A stretch of 64,000 nt of DNA from Corynebacterium sp. NML140438. GTDB taxonomy: Bacteria > Actinomycetota > Actinomycetes > Mycobacteriales > Mycobacteriaceae. Shown one piece after another: positions 19,480 through 28,762 of the stretch (positions are counted from its first letter, which is position 1; each line of letters starts with the position of its first letter). The stretch lies in contig NZ_MLCQ01000018.1 of the NCBI RefSeq assembly GCF_001875725.1, positions 1-64,000 of the forward strand, read 5' to 3'. The notes under the pieces were generated by a model. It was not told the DNA's origin. It saw only the letters and a program-made list of their open reading frames with translations, and made no database searches. The translations under genes and the position numbers were made by a program.

Positions 19480-20175
19480 TTAATTGTGGTTGGGAGAAGC
19501 CGTTGGAAACGGCAGGGGAGTAGTTTCAATACCGACCATCTCCGCAGGAGGGCCCTGGCGAATCAGGTTGATGTAGCGAGCAATTGTTTCCTCGCTGATG
19601 GTTGGGAGCAGCATGCACACAGCTGTGAGCAAGTGAGCGTACGGGCTACCCAGTCCGACCAGAGCATGACGCAGCACCTCAAGTCCGTCGCGGTGCGAGG
19701 CAATCATCTCCAACGCGTGCTGCTGAGAGTCCGCGTCAGCGAGCGCAAGCGCCTCCAGGACCACGCAAAGGTGGTCGGGGAGTTCCTCGGAGATCTCCTC
19801 CATTCCCAGGCCAGCCAACTGTTGGCGAAATGCCAAGATGGCGGCACCGCGCTGGCGGGTATCGCCCACTGAGTAGTAGGAGAGGTGCAGCGCGCAGCGA
19901 CGACGCTGATCAAAGGTTTCAACGTAATGCTCCTGGAGCGGCAACAAGCCGAGGCCCCGTGCCCTGCCAATGAACTCCGCGATTTCCGCAGCAACAGGGG
20001 CTGGAAGCAGCCCGAGCTGATCTTCGACGGTCTCCGCCGTGGAGAAGAACTCCTCCTCCGGGTAACGCAACATGAGGCTGAGCGCCATCGCTGCGATCTG
20101 GCGCTGCTGTGTATCGCACGCCACCGGTGTCACGAGCTCCTCGGGCACAACCCCGATTTGGGTCCGGGTGCTCAT
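19480..20175 (-). CDS. narJ: Nitrate reductase assembly chaperone NarJ
   Basis: A 231-residue helical TorD/NarJ-family chaperone that holds apo-NarGH while the molybdenum cofactor and Fe-S centres are put in; it is not part of the finished enzyme. The motif LPLQEHYVETFDQRRRCALHLSYY is characteristic. Its ATG overlaps the narH stop (TAATG), which indicates coupled translation. The last 25 residues are low complexity. Confidence 0.95.
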   Translation of the reverse strand: MSTRTQIGVVPEELVTPVACDTQQRQIAAMALSLMLRYPEEEFFSTAETVEDQLGLLPAPVAAEIAEFIGRARGLGLLPLQEHYVETFDQRRRCALHLSYYSVGDTRQRGAAILAFRQQLAGLGMEEISEELPDHLCVVLEALALADADSQQHALEMIASHRDGLEVLRHALVGLGSPYAHLLTAVCMLLPTISEETIARYINLIRQGPPAEMVGIETTPLPFPTASPNHN

Positions 20176-21899
20176 TACTGCTCACCCTCGCGTCGCGCGA
20201 TGTTGCCGTCAGCACTCGGGCCTTCCTCAACCGGGTTCGGCGCCGGAGTGGAGGCCTCTGGTGCAGCAGGGCGGTAGTTCTCGCTTGCGGTCTTCGGCTC
20301 GCGAGTCTTCAACGCGGTGGGGAACATCGCGTCAGGACGGTCGCCGGTCCACGACATCAGGGACACCTTGCCAGGCTGAGCGTTGTCGGCCTCTTCGTGG
20401 CAGGCACTCGGCGCGCCCATACCGAGGTTGGCCATGAGATCGCCACTGGCTGGATCGACGCCACCAAACGGATCCAGCGAGGACACACCACGCGGGGTCT
20501 CCGGTGAGGTGGTCGGAATGACGTAGCGGTCGTCATACTTGGCAATCGCCAGCAGACGGTACATCGCCTCCAGGTCCTTGCCTGTCATGCCGACGGCACC
20601 TGGAATCGCCTCGTTCGTAGGCTGGCCCAGGTTGATGTCGCGCATGTAGGAACGCATCGCGGCGAGGCGGCGGAGTGAAAGCTCCACGGGGACGGTATCG
20701 CCAGCGGTGAACAGACCAGCCTGGTACTCCAGCGGGATACGCATATTTGAAATTGCGCTGAGCAACACCTTGTGGTCCTCGCCGTCGGCGCCAGTCTTCG
20801 TCACCTGATCAACGATCGGCGACAGCGACGGGATGTACCACACCATCGGCAGCGTGCGGAACTCCGGGTGCAGTGGCAGCGCCACACCGTAGGTGAAGAT
20901 CAGGTCATAGATCGGTGAGTTCTGCGCAGCCTCGATCCAGGAGTGAGGAATACCCTCTTCGGTTGCCGCGCGGACGACCTCAGGGTCATGGGGATCGAGG
21001 AAGAGCGACTTCTGCGCCTCAAAGAGGTCTTTCTCATCGGGTGTCGACGCCGCCTCTGCAACACGGTCCGCGTCGTAGAGCAGGACGCCAAGGTAACGCA
21101 GACGCCCCACACATGTCTCCGAGCACACGGTTGGCTGGCCGACCTCAATGCGCGGGTAGCACAGCGTACATTTTTCGGCCTTGCCCGTCTTGTGGTTGAA
21201 GTACACCTTCTTGTACGGGCAGCCAGAGACGCACATGCGCCAGCCGCGGCAGCTGTCCTGGTCAACAAGGACGATCCCGTCCTCAGTGCGCTTGTACATC
21301 GCGCCTGACGGGCAGGAAGACACACACGTTGGGTTCAGGCAGTGTTCACAGATGCGCGGGAGGTAGAACATGAAGGACTCTTCAATTTCCTTCTTGACCT
21401 GCAGGTTCATCTTCTCCAGGACTTGGTCGTCGTCCATGGTTGCCGTCGAACCACCAAGGTTGTCATCCCAGTTCGAAGACCAGGAGATCGTGTCGATCGG
21501 CTTGCCAGTGATCTGCGACTTCGGACGCGCAGTTGGCTGCGTCTTCTGCCCAGCCGGGGCGCTAATGAGCTTCTCGTACTCATAGGTCCACGGCTCGTAG
21601 TAGTCCTCGATCGTCGGCATGTTCGGGTTGTGGAAAATAGTGGCCAGACGCTTGATACGCCCACCCTGGCGTGGCTTGAGCTTGCCGCTGCCGTCAAGCT
21701 TCCAGCCGCCCTTCCACTTGTCCTGGTCCTCCCACGAGCGCGGGTAGCCCACGCCGGGACGGGTTTCAACGTTGTTGAACCAGATGTACTCCGTGCCTTC
21801 ACGGTTGGTCCATGCCTGCTTACAGGTCACCGAACACGTATGGCATCCGATGCACTTATCCAGGTTCATGACCATGGCAATTTGCGCCATTACTCGCAT
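20175..21899 (-). CDS. narH: Nitrate reductase beta subunit NarH
   Basis: A 574-residue iron-sulfur subunit that relays electrons from NarI to NarG. Four cysteine groups are visible: CIGCHTCSVTC, CEHCLNPTCVSSCP, CRGWRMCVSGCP and CTLCYPRIEVGQPTVCSETC. The tryptophan in CRGWRMC is typical of the [3Fe-4S] group. The ATG shares an A with the narG stop (TAATG). A second ATG nine bases further in (MAQIAMVMNLDKC) is also possible. The C-terminal 40 residues are proline- and alanine-rich. Confidence 0.97.
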   Translation of the reverse strand: MRVMAQIAMVMNLDKCIGCHTCSVTCKQAWTNREGTEYIWFNNVETRPGVGYPRSWEDQDKWKGGWKLDGSGKLKPRQGGRIKRLATIFHNPNMPTIEDYYEPWTYEYEKLISAPAGQKTQPTARPKSQITGKPIDTISWSSNWDDNLGGSTATMDDDQVLEKMNLQVKKEIEESFMFYLPRICEHCLNPTCVSSCPSGAMYKRTEDGIVLVDQDSCRGWRMCVSGCPYKKVYFNHKTGKAEKCTLCYPRIEVGQPTVCSETCVGRLRYLGVLLYDADRVAEAASTPDEKDLFEAQKSLFLDPHDPEVVRAATEEGIPHSWIEAAQNSPIYDLIFTYGVALPLHPEFRTLPMVWYIPSLSPIVDQVTKTGADGEDHKVLLSAISNMRIPLEYQAGLFTAGDTVPVELSLRRLAAMRSYMRDINLGQPTNEAIPGAVGMTGKDLEAMYRLLAIAKYDDRYVIPTTSPETPRGVSSLDPFGGVDPASGDLMANLGMGAPSACHEEADNAQPGKVSLMSWTGDRPDAMFPTALKTREPKTASENYRPAAPEASTPAPNPVEEGPSADGNIARREGEQ

Positions 21900-24800
21900 T
21901 AGTACTGCACCTCCTGGGAGCGACGACGGATGCGGGTAACTTCGTCGCGGTTGTTGCCGGTTGGGCCAATGTAGTTGAATCCGTAAGTCAAGTGACCGTA
22001 GCCACCAGCCACATGCAGTGGCTTAATGGTGATGCGGGTCAGCGAGTTGTGCGTGCCGCCACGTCGGCCGGAGCGCTCATTCAGCGGCGTGCCCACTGTG
22101 CGTTCCTGCGCGTGGTTCATGATGACCGTCCCCTCCGGAATACGGTGGGTGACCACAGCACGCGCCGAGACAACGCCGTTGCGGTTGTAGAGCTCAACCC
22201 ACTCATTGTCCTTGACACCGATCTTCTGTGCATCCGTGTCAGACATCCACACAACCTGCCCACCGCGGGAGATGGAGAGGACGTGGAGGTTGTCGAAGTA
22301 CTGGGAGTGGATCGACCACTTGTTGTGTGGGGTGAGGTAGCGCACCGTGATCTCCGGGTTGCCGTCCTCACCCTTGAGGACCTCGCCTGGGCGAGTCTCG
22401 CCGTTGAGACGCATGCGGTCAAGCGGTGGCTTGAACACAGGAAGCTGCTCGCCGTAGTCGATGAACCAGTCGTGGTCGATGAAGTAGTGCATACGACCGG
22501 AGAGCGTGTTCCAAGGCTTATCCATCGCCAGGTTCAGGGAGAACGCGGTGTAGCGGCGTCCATCACGCTTGTCGCCGGACCACTCAGGAGAGGTAATGAC
22601 CTCTTGTGGGCGTTCCTTAACTTTGTCCCAGACGATCTGGGCGTCCTCGGTGCCTTCCCAGAACTCGCTTGTGTCCGAGCCGAGCATCTTGCCCAGATTC
22701 TCGAAGCCGTTGCGCGCAACCTCACCGTTGGACACACCCGAAAGGTGAAGGATCGCCTGTGCTGCCTTCACGGCGGAGTTCAGTGCAGGCCGGTCACCCG
22801 CAGAGGCAGTTTCAGCGACGCCGTTCATGCCGAAGAGCTCACCAACCTGCTTTTCGACGTTAAACGGCGTGCCGTGTACATTCGTGCCAGCCTTCTCGGT
22901 CAGTGGGCCGAAAGACATCCACTTCTCGAAGATCTTGGTGTAATCACGCTCAACTGGAACCAACTTTGCCATCGTTTGGCCCGGAACCATGCCGACTTCC
23001 TTGACATCGGGCACCACGCCGTTTGCCATGTTCGGGTTGATCTCATCCGGAGCGTCGTGAGAGATAGGCGCAGTGACGACGTCCGTCTGCACTCCCAGCC
23101 ACTTGCCGGCCATGCGGGAAACAGCGTCGGACATATCGCGGAAGATCTCCCAGTCGCTTCGAGCCTCCCACGGCGGGTTGATCGCAGCGTTAAAGGTGTG
23201 GATGAACGGGTGCATGTCCGTCGTGGACAAGTCGTTCTTCTCGTACCAGGTAGCCGCAGGGAAGACGATGTCTGACACCAGGGTGGTTGAGGTGTTACGG
23301 AAGTCCGTAGTCATCATCAGATCGAGCTTGCCCATCGGTGCCTCTTCGCGCCAGCGAATCGACTTCGGGCGCTCACCCTCGGCCAGCTCCTCCGCGGAGA
23401 CATCCGAATCAACGCCCAACATGTGGCGCAGGAAGTACTCGGTGCCCTTCGCCGACGATCCCATCAGGTTCGTGCGCCAGTTCAGCAGGATGCGAGGCCA
23501 GTTCTCCGGGGCATCCGGATCCTCAGCAGCGAACTCCATCTGACCCGACTCGAGCTGGTCGACGATGTAGTCCTTCACATCCATGCCCGCCTCCTTGGCT
23601 TGCTCAGCGAGCAGCAGTGGGTTGCGGTTGAACTGCGGGTACGACGGCATCCAACCACGCTTCATGGCCTCGACCAGCGTCTCCGACAAGAACTTATCTT
23701 CCGACGCACCCTTACGCGCCAGAGGCGAGGCCATCCTTGAGGCCTTCGAGTTGTCGTAGCGCCACTGGGAGGTAGTCAGGTAGTAGAACCCGGTGGTGAT
23801 CATGTGACGCGGTGGACGGTTCCAGTCATTTGCGAACGCGTACTGACTCCAGCCCGACTGCGGACGCAGCTTCTCTTGGCCCACGTAGTGCGCCCAACCA
23901 CCACCGTTGACACCCTGGGTGCCACACATAGAAGTCAGTGCGAGGAAGGTGCGATAGATGGAATCCGCGTGGACGTAGTGGTTCACGCCTGCGCCCATGA
24001 TGATTTGGGAGCGGCCCTTCGAGTCCAGTGCGTTCTGCGCAAACTCGGTGGCGATGCGTTCGATCTGCGCAACTGGAACATTGGATAGCTCCTCGGCCCA
24101 AGCAGGGGTGCCGACCTCGGAGGCGTCGTTAAAGTCAGCCGGCCAGGAGCCTGGCAGCTGCAGCGTCGGGCGGTTCACGCCGTAGTGCGCAAGCATGATG
24201 TCGTACACGGTGGTGACGGTGCGGCCAGCAATCTCACGGACTGGGACACCGCGACGGTATACGCCAGCGCCGATAGGACCATCCGAGTCCAATGCCTCAC
24301 GCGAAGCATCCATGTCGAAGCGTGGGAAGCACACCTCGGCGGTGCCGTAGGAGTTGGTATCCGCCATGGACATCACCGGGTTGGCGTTGTCATGGCGCAG
24401 GTTCCACTTGCCGGGTTCGGTCTTGTAGTGGTCCGCGATGGTGCCACCTGGGTCGACAACAGTGCCGTCTGCTTCAATGTTGAGCAGGCGGTACTGGGCG
24501 TTATCGCTGTTGGCCAGGGCGGCGTCATCAAGCTTGTCTGCGGTGAGGAACTTTCCTGGAGCGAACGTGCCGTCCTCGAGCTGATCAAGCTCCACCAGGA
24601 ACGGTGCATCCGTGTACTTGAGCATGTAGTCCATGAAGTACTGCGGCTGCTGCGTAACGTGGAACTTGCTCAAAATGACGTGGCCCATCGCGAAGGCGAG
24701 GGCGCCATCGGTGCCCGGCGACATGCGCATCCATTCGTCGGCGAACTTCGTTGCATCGTTGTAGTCAGGGGAGACCACGACAATCTTGGTGCCCTTGTAG

Positions 24801-25633
24801 CGCACCTCAGTCATGAAGTGGGAGTCCGGGGTACGGGTCACCGGGATGTTGGAGCCCCACATCATCAGGTAAGAGGAGTTGAACCAGTCGCCGGATTCCG
24901 GCACATCCGTCTGGTCGCCGAACGTCTGCGGGGAGGCAGGCGGGAGGTCCGCATACCAGTCGTAGAAGGACAGCATCGCACCGCCGATGAGCCCCAAGAA
25001 ACGGGTACCGGCAGAGTAGGAGACCTGGCTCATCGCAGGAATCACTGTGAAGCCAGCGATGCGGTCTGGGCCCCACTGCTTGATGGTGTACACGTGCGCT
25101 GCTGCCGCGATTTCGACGGCCTCTTCGTAGGCCACGCGCACCAAACCGCCCTTGCCACGGGCGCCGACGTATGCGCGGCGCTTGACCGGGTCTTCCTGGA
25201 TCGCACGCCAGGCAAGTACTGGATCGCCGTCGTGCTGCTTCTTTTCGTGGCGGTACATCTCCAGTAGCGCGCTGCGCACATACGGGTAGCGGATACGCGT
25301 CGGTGAGTAGGTGTACCAGGAAAATGAAGCGCCACGCGGGCATCCGCGAGGTTCGTACTCTGGGAAGTCAGGGCCAGTGGTGGGGTAGTCGACAGCCTGG
25401 GACTCCCAGGTGATGACGCCATCTTTGACGTAGACCTTCCAGGAACAGGAACCTGTGCAGTTCACACCGTGCGTGGAGCGCACCATCTTGTCGAAAGACC
25501 AACGGTTGCGGTAAAACACGTCAGCTTGGCGGCCGCCCTCGAGGAAAATCTGCTGGCCGGAAGGCGTGACGTCGCCTTTGCGAACGAACCCACCAAGTTT
25601 AAACAGCGGGTTGGACTGTGTCGCATCAGTCAT
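21899..25633 (-). CDS. narG: Nitrate reductase alpha subunit NarG
   Basis: A 1244-residue catalytic subunit that reduces nitrate to nitrite at a bis-MGD molybdenum centre on the cytoplasmic side of the membrane. The N-terminal FS0 motif is STHGVNCTGSCSWKVYVKDG, with a histidine ligand. SYLMMWGSNIPVTRTPD follows the region of the molybdenum aspartate ligand, and the C-terminal molydopterin-dinucleotide domain ends RRRSQEVQY. Full length for the family. It needs all the Moco genes that surround it here. Confidence 0.98.
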   Translation of the reverse strand: MTDATQSNPLFKLGGFVRKGDVTPSGQQIFLEGGRQADVFYRNRWSFDKMVRSTHGVNCTGSCSWKVYVKDGVITWESQAVDYPTTGPDFPEYEPRGCPRGASFSWYTYSPTRIRYPYVRSALLEMYRHEKKQHDGDPVLAWRAIQEDPVKRRAYVGARGKGGLVRVAYEEAVEIAAAAHVYTIKQWGPDRIAGFTVIPAMSQVSYSAGTRFLGLIGGAMLSFYDWYADLPPASPQTFGDQTDVPESGDWFNSSYLMMWGSNIPVTRTPDSHFMTEVRYKGTKIVVVSPDYNDATKFADEWMRMSPGTDGALAFAMGHVILSKFHVTQQPQYFMDYMLKYTDAPFLVELDQLEDGTFAPGKFLTADKLDDAALANSDNAQYRLLNIEADGTVVDPGGTIADHYKTEPGKWNLRHDNANPVMSMADTNSYGTAEVCFPRFDMDASREALDSDGPIGAGVYRRGVPVREIAGRTVTTVYDIMLAHYGVNRPTLQLPGSWPADFNDASEVGTPAWAEELSNVPVAQIERIATEFAQNALDSKGRSQIIMGAGVNHYVHADSIYRTFLALTSMCGTQGVNGGGWAHYVGQEKLRPQSGWSQYAFANDWNRPPRHMITTGFYYLTTSQWRYDNSKASRMASPLARKGASEDKFLSETLVEAMKRGWMPSYPQFNRNPLLLAEQAKEAGMDVKDYIVDQLESGQMEFAAEDPDAPENWPRILLNWRTNLMGSSAKGTEYFLRHMLGVDSDVSAEELAEGERPKSIRWREEAPMGKLDLMMTTDFRNTSTTLVSDIVFPAATWYEKNDLSTTDMHPFIHTFNAAINPPWEARSDWEIFRDMSDAVSRMAGKWLGVQTDVVTAPISHDAPDEINPNMANGVVPDVKEVGMVPGQTMAKLVPVERDYTKIFEKWMSFGPLTEKAGTNVHGTPFNVEKQVGELFGMNGVAETASAGDRPALNSAVKAAQAILHLSGVSNGEVARNGFENLGKMLGSDTSEFWEGTEDAQIVWDKVKERPQEVITSPEWSGDKRDGRRYTAFSLNLAMDKPWNTLSGRMHYFIDHDWFIDYGEQLPVFKPPLDRMRLNGETRPGEVLKGEDGNPEITVRYLTPHNKWSIHSQYFDNLHVLSISRGGQVVWMSDTDAQKIGVKDNEWVELYNRNGVVSARAVVTHRIPEGTVIMNHAQERTVGTPLNERSGRRGGTHNSLTRITIKPLHVAGGYGHLTYGFNYIGPTGNNRDEVTRIRRRSQEVQY

Positions 25634-25689
25634 GGTTCACAATCTCCTTGAATGAAAGTGAGAAAACGGGGTCGTGAATGAAATGGCTG

Positions 25690-26979
25690 TTAGCCAGGGA
25701 ACGGTGCGTTCGGGCGGGCGTAGTAGATCCATGCGAGTGTCGTAGCGAAGGTGAAGAAAACTACGCAGCCCCAGAAGAACGTGGGCGCACTCATCAGCGT
25801 GAGCAGCACACCAACGATGAACGGCCCGAATGCTCCGATCGCGCCGGTAAACCCGATAACACCGCCTGCCTGGCGCTTCGGCAGAATCATTGGCATCTGC
25901 TTGAAAGTGCCAGCGTTGCCGATGCCAGCGAAGACAGACATGGCCAGCATGGTGTAGAAGAACGGTGCCGCGGCGTCACCACCACGGGCAAGGAAAATTG
26001 CGGCAATTGCAGTGGTGACCGTCATGCCAACACCAGCAACGAACGTCCAGATTGCACCGCCGTACTTGTCGCACAGTGGGCCCCACAGAGCGCGAACCAG
26101 GGCCCCGAGCAGGGCGTACATGAATGCCCAACCGAGCAGCTTCGTCGCGTTGTCGCCGAAGGAGTTCTTCATCAACAGTGCGAGCTGAGCGCCGAATCCG
26201 GCGATGGCGCCGAACGTCATCACGTAAATGATGGTGAGGATCCAAGTGTTCTTGTTTCCGAAAATATCGATCTGCTGGCGGAAGTTTGCCTTCACCGGAA
26301 CGTCCTTCAGCATCAGCCAGGACACGATGACCATGATGATGACCCAAGGGACGAAGAAGGCCGGAACGTTATGCACGTTGATCGCGGTACCTGAACCATC
26401 CGAAGCCTCGATCGTGCCGATCATCGTGGTGCCGATGAGCCAAGGTGTCAGCAACAGCACGAACGACATGCCGAGGTTGCCCAGGCCTGCCTGGAGGCCG
26501 AGCGCCGTACCGGACTTTGCCTTCGGGAAGAAGTACCCCGTCGACGGCATAAAGCCTGAGAAGATACCGCTGCCGATACCTGTCATAAAGGACAGGATCA
26601 TGAGCGTCGCGAATGAAGTCTCAGGACTCTGGACCGCAAAATACCAGCCGACCAGTGGGATGAGGAAGAGTGCTGTCGAAAGCGTAATGAGCTTTCGGGT
26701 ACCAAGAACTGGTGGCAAGAACATCCAAATCAGGCGGAAGATACCAGCCGCCAGTCCTGGGACTGCAGTAAGCCAGTAAAGCTGTGCAGCAGTGAGGTCG
26801 AACCCGATCTCATTGAGGCGCGGCGCGACCGCCGCAACGATGTACCAGGTGACGAACCCGAAGAACATCGAAATTGTGGTGATCCAAAGTGTGCGCCATG
26901 CGATTCCGGCGTCCCACTTTTCTGGATCTTCAGTGTCCCAACCGGTGAGTACCCGTTGGGAGGTGTCGAGCTTGGACAT
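25690..26979 (-). CDS. narK: Nitrate/nitrite transporter NarK
   Basis: A 429-residue major-facilitator protein with 12 predicted membrane segments. Nitrate-porter motifs GLQAGLGNLGMSF and GFTGAIGAFGPF are present. It brings nitrate in and/or takes nitrite out for the dissimilatory reductase. It is the first gene of narKGHJI and lies 56 bases before narG. Its promoter carries a palindrome next to the divergent mog2 gene. Confidence 0.96.
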   Translation of the reverse strand: MSKLDTSQRVLTGWDTEDPEKWDAGIAWRTLWITTISMFFGFVTWYIVAAVAPRLNEIGFDLTAAQLYWLTAVPGLAAGIFRLIWMFLPPVLGTRKLITLSTALFLIPLVGWYFAVQSPETSFATLMILSFMTGIGSGIFSGFMPSTGYFFPKAKSGTALGLQAGLGNLGMSFVLLLTPWLIGTTMIGTIEASDGSGTAINVHNVPAFFVPWVIIMVIVSWLMLKDVPVKANFRQQIDIFGNKNTWILTIIYVMTFGAIAGFGAQLALLMKNSFGDNATKLLGWAFMYALLGALVRALWGPLCDKYGGAIWTFVAGVGMTVTTAIAAIFLARGGDAAAPFFYTMLAMSVFAGIGNAGTFKQMPMILPKRQAGGVIGFTGAIGAFGPFIVGVLLTLMSAPTFFWGCVVFFTFATTLAWIYYARPNAPFPG

Positions 26980-27028
26980 GTGGTGAAATCCTCTTCAAAA
27001 AATGCGATAAAGGTCTATGTGCTCCGGG

Positions 27029-27056
27029 TGAATAAAAATGTCAGAAAAACCCGCAA
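27029..27056 (-). promoter_or_regulatory. Candidate narK promoter
   Basis: On the minus strand TTGCGG (27051-27056) and TATTCA (27029-27034) are spaced 16 bases apart. Transcription would start about 40 bases before the narK ATG. The -35 box overlaps the end of the palindrome at 27053-27076. Confidence 0.5.
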
Positions 27057-27076
27057 CTACTTTTAAGAATAGTTGC
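27053..27076. promoter_or_regulatory. Inverted repeat between narK and mog2, candidate operator
   Basis: GCAACTA and TAGTTGC form a perfect 7-bp inverted repeat with a 10-base, partly symmetrical spacer. TTGC at each end could serve as the start of a -35 box in either direction (TTGCGG for narK, TTGCAG at 27073-27078 for mog2). In C. glutamicum the nar operon is controlled by ArnR and GlxR; whether this palindrome binds any such regulator cannot be told from the sequence. Confidence 0.5.
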
Positions 27077-27195
27077 AGTGAACTGCTACTATCAACTTAT
27101 CCACGAGAAAAGTCGTGCATAATTACGCAACACGCATGTGTCCTAATTCAAGGATTTGTACATATGCCGGTGTTTGCCCAGGGAAGGAACACTTC

Positions 27196-27684
27196 ATGGA
27201 AAAAACAACGGACCCTACAGCGGTAATAATCGTCGTTTCGGACCGAGTTTTCGGCGGCGAGCGAAAGGATAAAGCTTCCCCCGCCGCTATCCAGCTGCTC
27301 ACCGAAGCTGGATTTCAGGTCGCACCTCCCGTAGTCATTCCAGAGGGTGACAAAGCGCTCAGGGGCGCAATGGCACAGGCGGTGAAGGGCGGGAACTCGC
27401 TCATCCTCACCTGTGGTGGTACCGGACTGGGGCCCCGAAACCTCACCCCTGAAGTAAGCGAAGAGTTCATCTCCACACGGCTCCACGGCATCGAAACCCA
27501 AGTACTGATCGACGGGCTGGAGCATTCACCGCGCGCCGGACTTTGCCGAGGCCTCATTGGTCTCACTTCCCGGGAGCCTGGTGCAAGCCTCATCGTCAAC
27601 GCCCCGAGTTCGCACGGTGGCGTGCGAGACACCCTCGGTGTCATCCTTGCGCTGTGGCCGAGTCTGACAGAGTGGGTTCGCTAA
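27196..27684 (+). CDS. mog: MogA/MoaB-family molybdopterin adenylyltransferase (copy 2)
   Basis: A 162-residue member of the same family as the protein at 13880-14362. The signature LTCGGTGLGPRNLTPE and the later NAPSSHGGVRDTLG are recognisable; the sequence is clearly diverged from copy 1. The start ATG has GGAAGGA ahead of it; 27 further in-frame codons upstream have no ribosome site. It is divergent from narK and may share its control region. It ends seven bases from the convergent mobA. Confidence 0.88.
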   Translation: MEKTTDPTAVIIVVSDRVFGGERKDKASPAAIQLLTEAGFQVAPPVVIPEGDKALRGAMAQAVKGGNSLILTCGGTGLGPRNLTPEVSEEFISTRLHGIETQVLIDGLEHSPRAGLCRGLIGLTSREPGASLIVNAPSSHGGVRDTLGVILALWPSLTEWVR

Positions 27685-27691
27685 CCAGACG

Positions 27692-28264
27692 CTACTCGGT
27701 AGCGGGAAACTCGACGTCCCCAAGCTCGTCGAGTTCCAACCGCGTATCGTAGTCGCGCTCAGCGCCAGTGCCCTGGACTCGTACTATGTGCTCAACCGCG
27801 TCGAAGAGGCGCTTCGCGGGAATGTCGCGTGAGCCCGCAGCGTCGAGTGCTGCTACCAAGGAGGCTCGGTTCCACACCGCGCACAGTGGTTGCAGATAGC
27901 CGTCAACCGCTTCAATGACCGCGACGTCCGCGCCGTCACGGACGGGCTGCGCGAGGACCGGGACCAGTTCAGGGGAGCGCGGTGCGTCGACGGAGACGAC
28001 GGCGACGAAGGGTGCGTCGATACGCGAGAGCCCCGCAGCAATCCCCGCGACGGGACCCCCAAACGGCGGATCCTCACTTATGGTGGCCACTCCGAGCGGC
28101 TGTGGGCTCACCACGATGCGCGGTACCTCATCGGGGATGAGCGAGCACACCGCATCAACGAGGCGGGTGCCGTTCACTTTCACCTGGGCTTTATCGGCGC
28201 CCATTCGTGTCGAGCGCCCCCCAGCGAGCACAACGACGCCGACATCCTCCCACTCGTCTCGCAC
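27692..28264 (-). CDS. mobA: Molybdenum cofactor guanylyltransferase MobA
   Basis: A 190-residue nucleotidyltransferase that joins GMP to molybdenum cofactor to give the MGD form used by NarG. The GTP-binding start VVVLAGGRSTRMGADKA and the later PPFGGPVAGIAAGL are typical. The likely start is GTG one base after the moaC stop; no strong ribosome site is seen, so translational coupling to moaC is probable. Upstream in-frame codons all lie inside moaC. Confidence 0.9.
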   Translation of the reverse strand: MRDEWEDVGVVVLAGGRSTRMGADKAQVKVNGTRLVDAVCSLIPDEVPRIVVSPQPLGVATISEDPPFGGPVAGIAAGLSRIDAPFVAVVSVDAPRSPELVPVLAQPVRDGADVAVIEAVDGYLQPLCAVWNRASLVAALDAAGSRDIPAKRLFDAVEHIVRVQGTGAERDYDTRLELDELGDVEFPATE

Positions 28265-28265
28265 G

Positions 28266-28745
28266 CTATGCCTCGGGGAGTTCGCGCGACCAGTCTCCGG
28301 AGCGGCCACCGGACTTCGCGACGATCCCGATCCGGCGTACAAATGCGGAACGGTCAACACCCTTGACCATGTCCACGATGGCAAGCGCCGCGACGCTGAC
28401 AGCAGTGAGTGCTTCCATTTCGACGCCCGTCCGGTCCGCGGTGCGCACCGTGGCCTCGATAAATACGTGGTCATCGCGCAGCTCGACGTCGACAACGCAG
28501 CCGTGCACTCCAATCGTGTGCGCAAGTGGGAGGAGGTCTGGCACGCGCTTCGCAGCTGAAATACCTGCGACTCGGGCCACCGCCAACACGTCGCCCTTCG
28601 GCACAGTGCCTTCGCGCAACGCCTGCATCACCTCAGGCGAGCAAGCGACCTCGCCTTGCGCAGTCGCGTTTCGGACGGTTGGCTTCTTTTCCGTGACGTC
28701 GACCATGTAAGCCTGGCCAGCAGCGTCGAGATGAGTGAATTCCAT
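28266..28745 (-). CDS. moaC: Cyclic pyranopterin monophosphate synthase MoaC
   Basis: A 159-residue enzyme that, with MoaA, converts GTP to cyclic pyranopterin monophosphate. Family motifs are VDVTEKKPTVRNATAQG, GISAAKRVPDLLPLAH and TGVEMEALTAVSVAALAIVD. It is 17 bases after moeA2 in the operon moaA-moeA2-moaC-mobA. Confidence 0.96.
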   Translation of the reverse strand: MEFTHLDAAGQAYMVDVTEKKPTVRNATAQGEVACSPEVMQALREGTVPKGDVLAVARVAGISAAKRVPDLLPLAHTIGVHGCVVDVELRDDHVFIEATVRTADRTGVEMEALTAVSVAALAIVDMVKGVDRSAFVRRIGIVAKSGGRSGDWSRELPEA

Positions 28746-28762
28746 GTTGAGTCTTTCTATTC

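Noticed and set aside
21992..23275. 427-codon open frame antisense to narG
   Set aside because: Shadow of narG; composition typical of antisense to conserved GC-rich codons.
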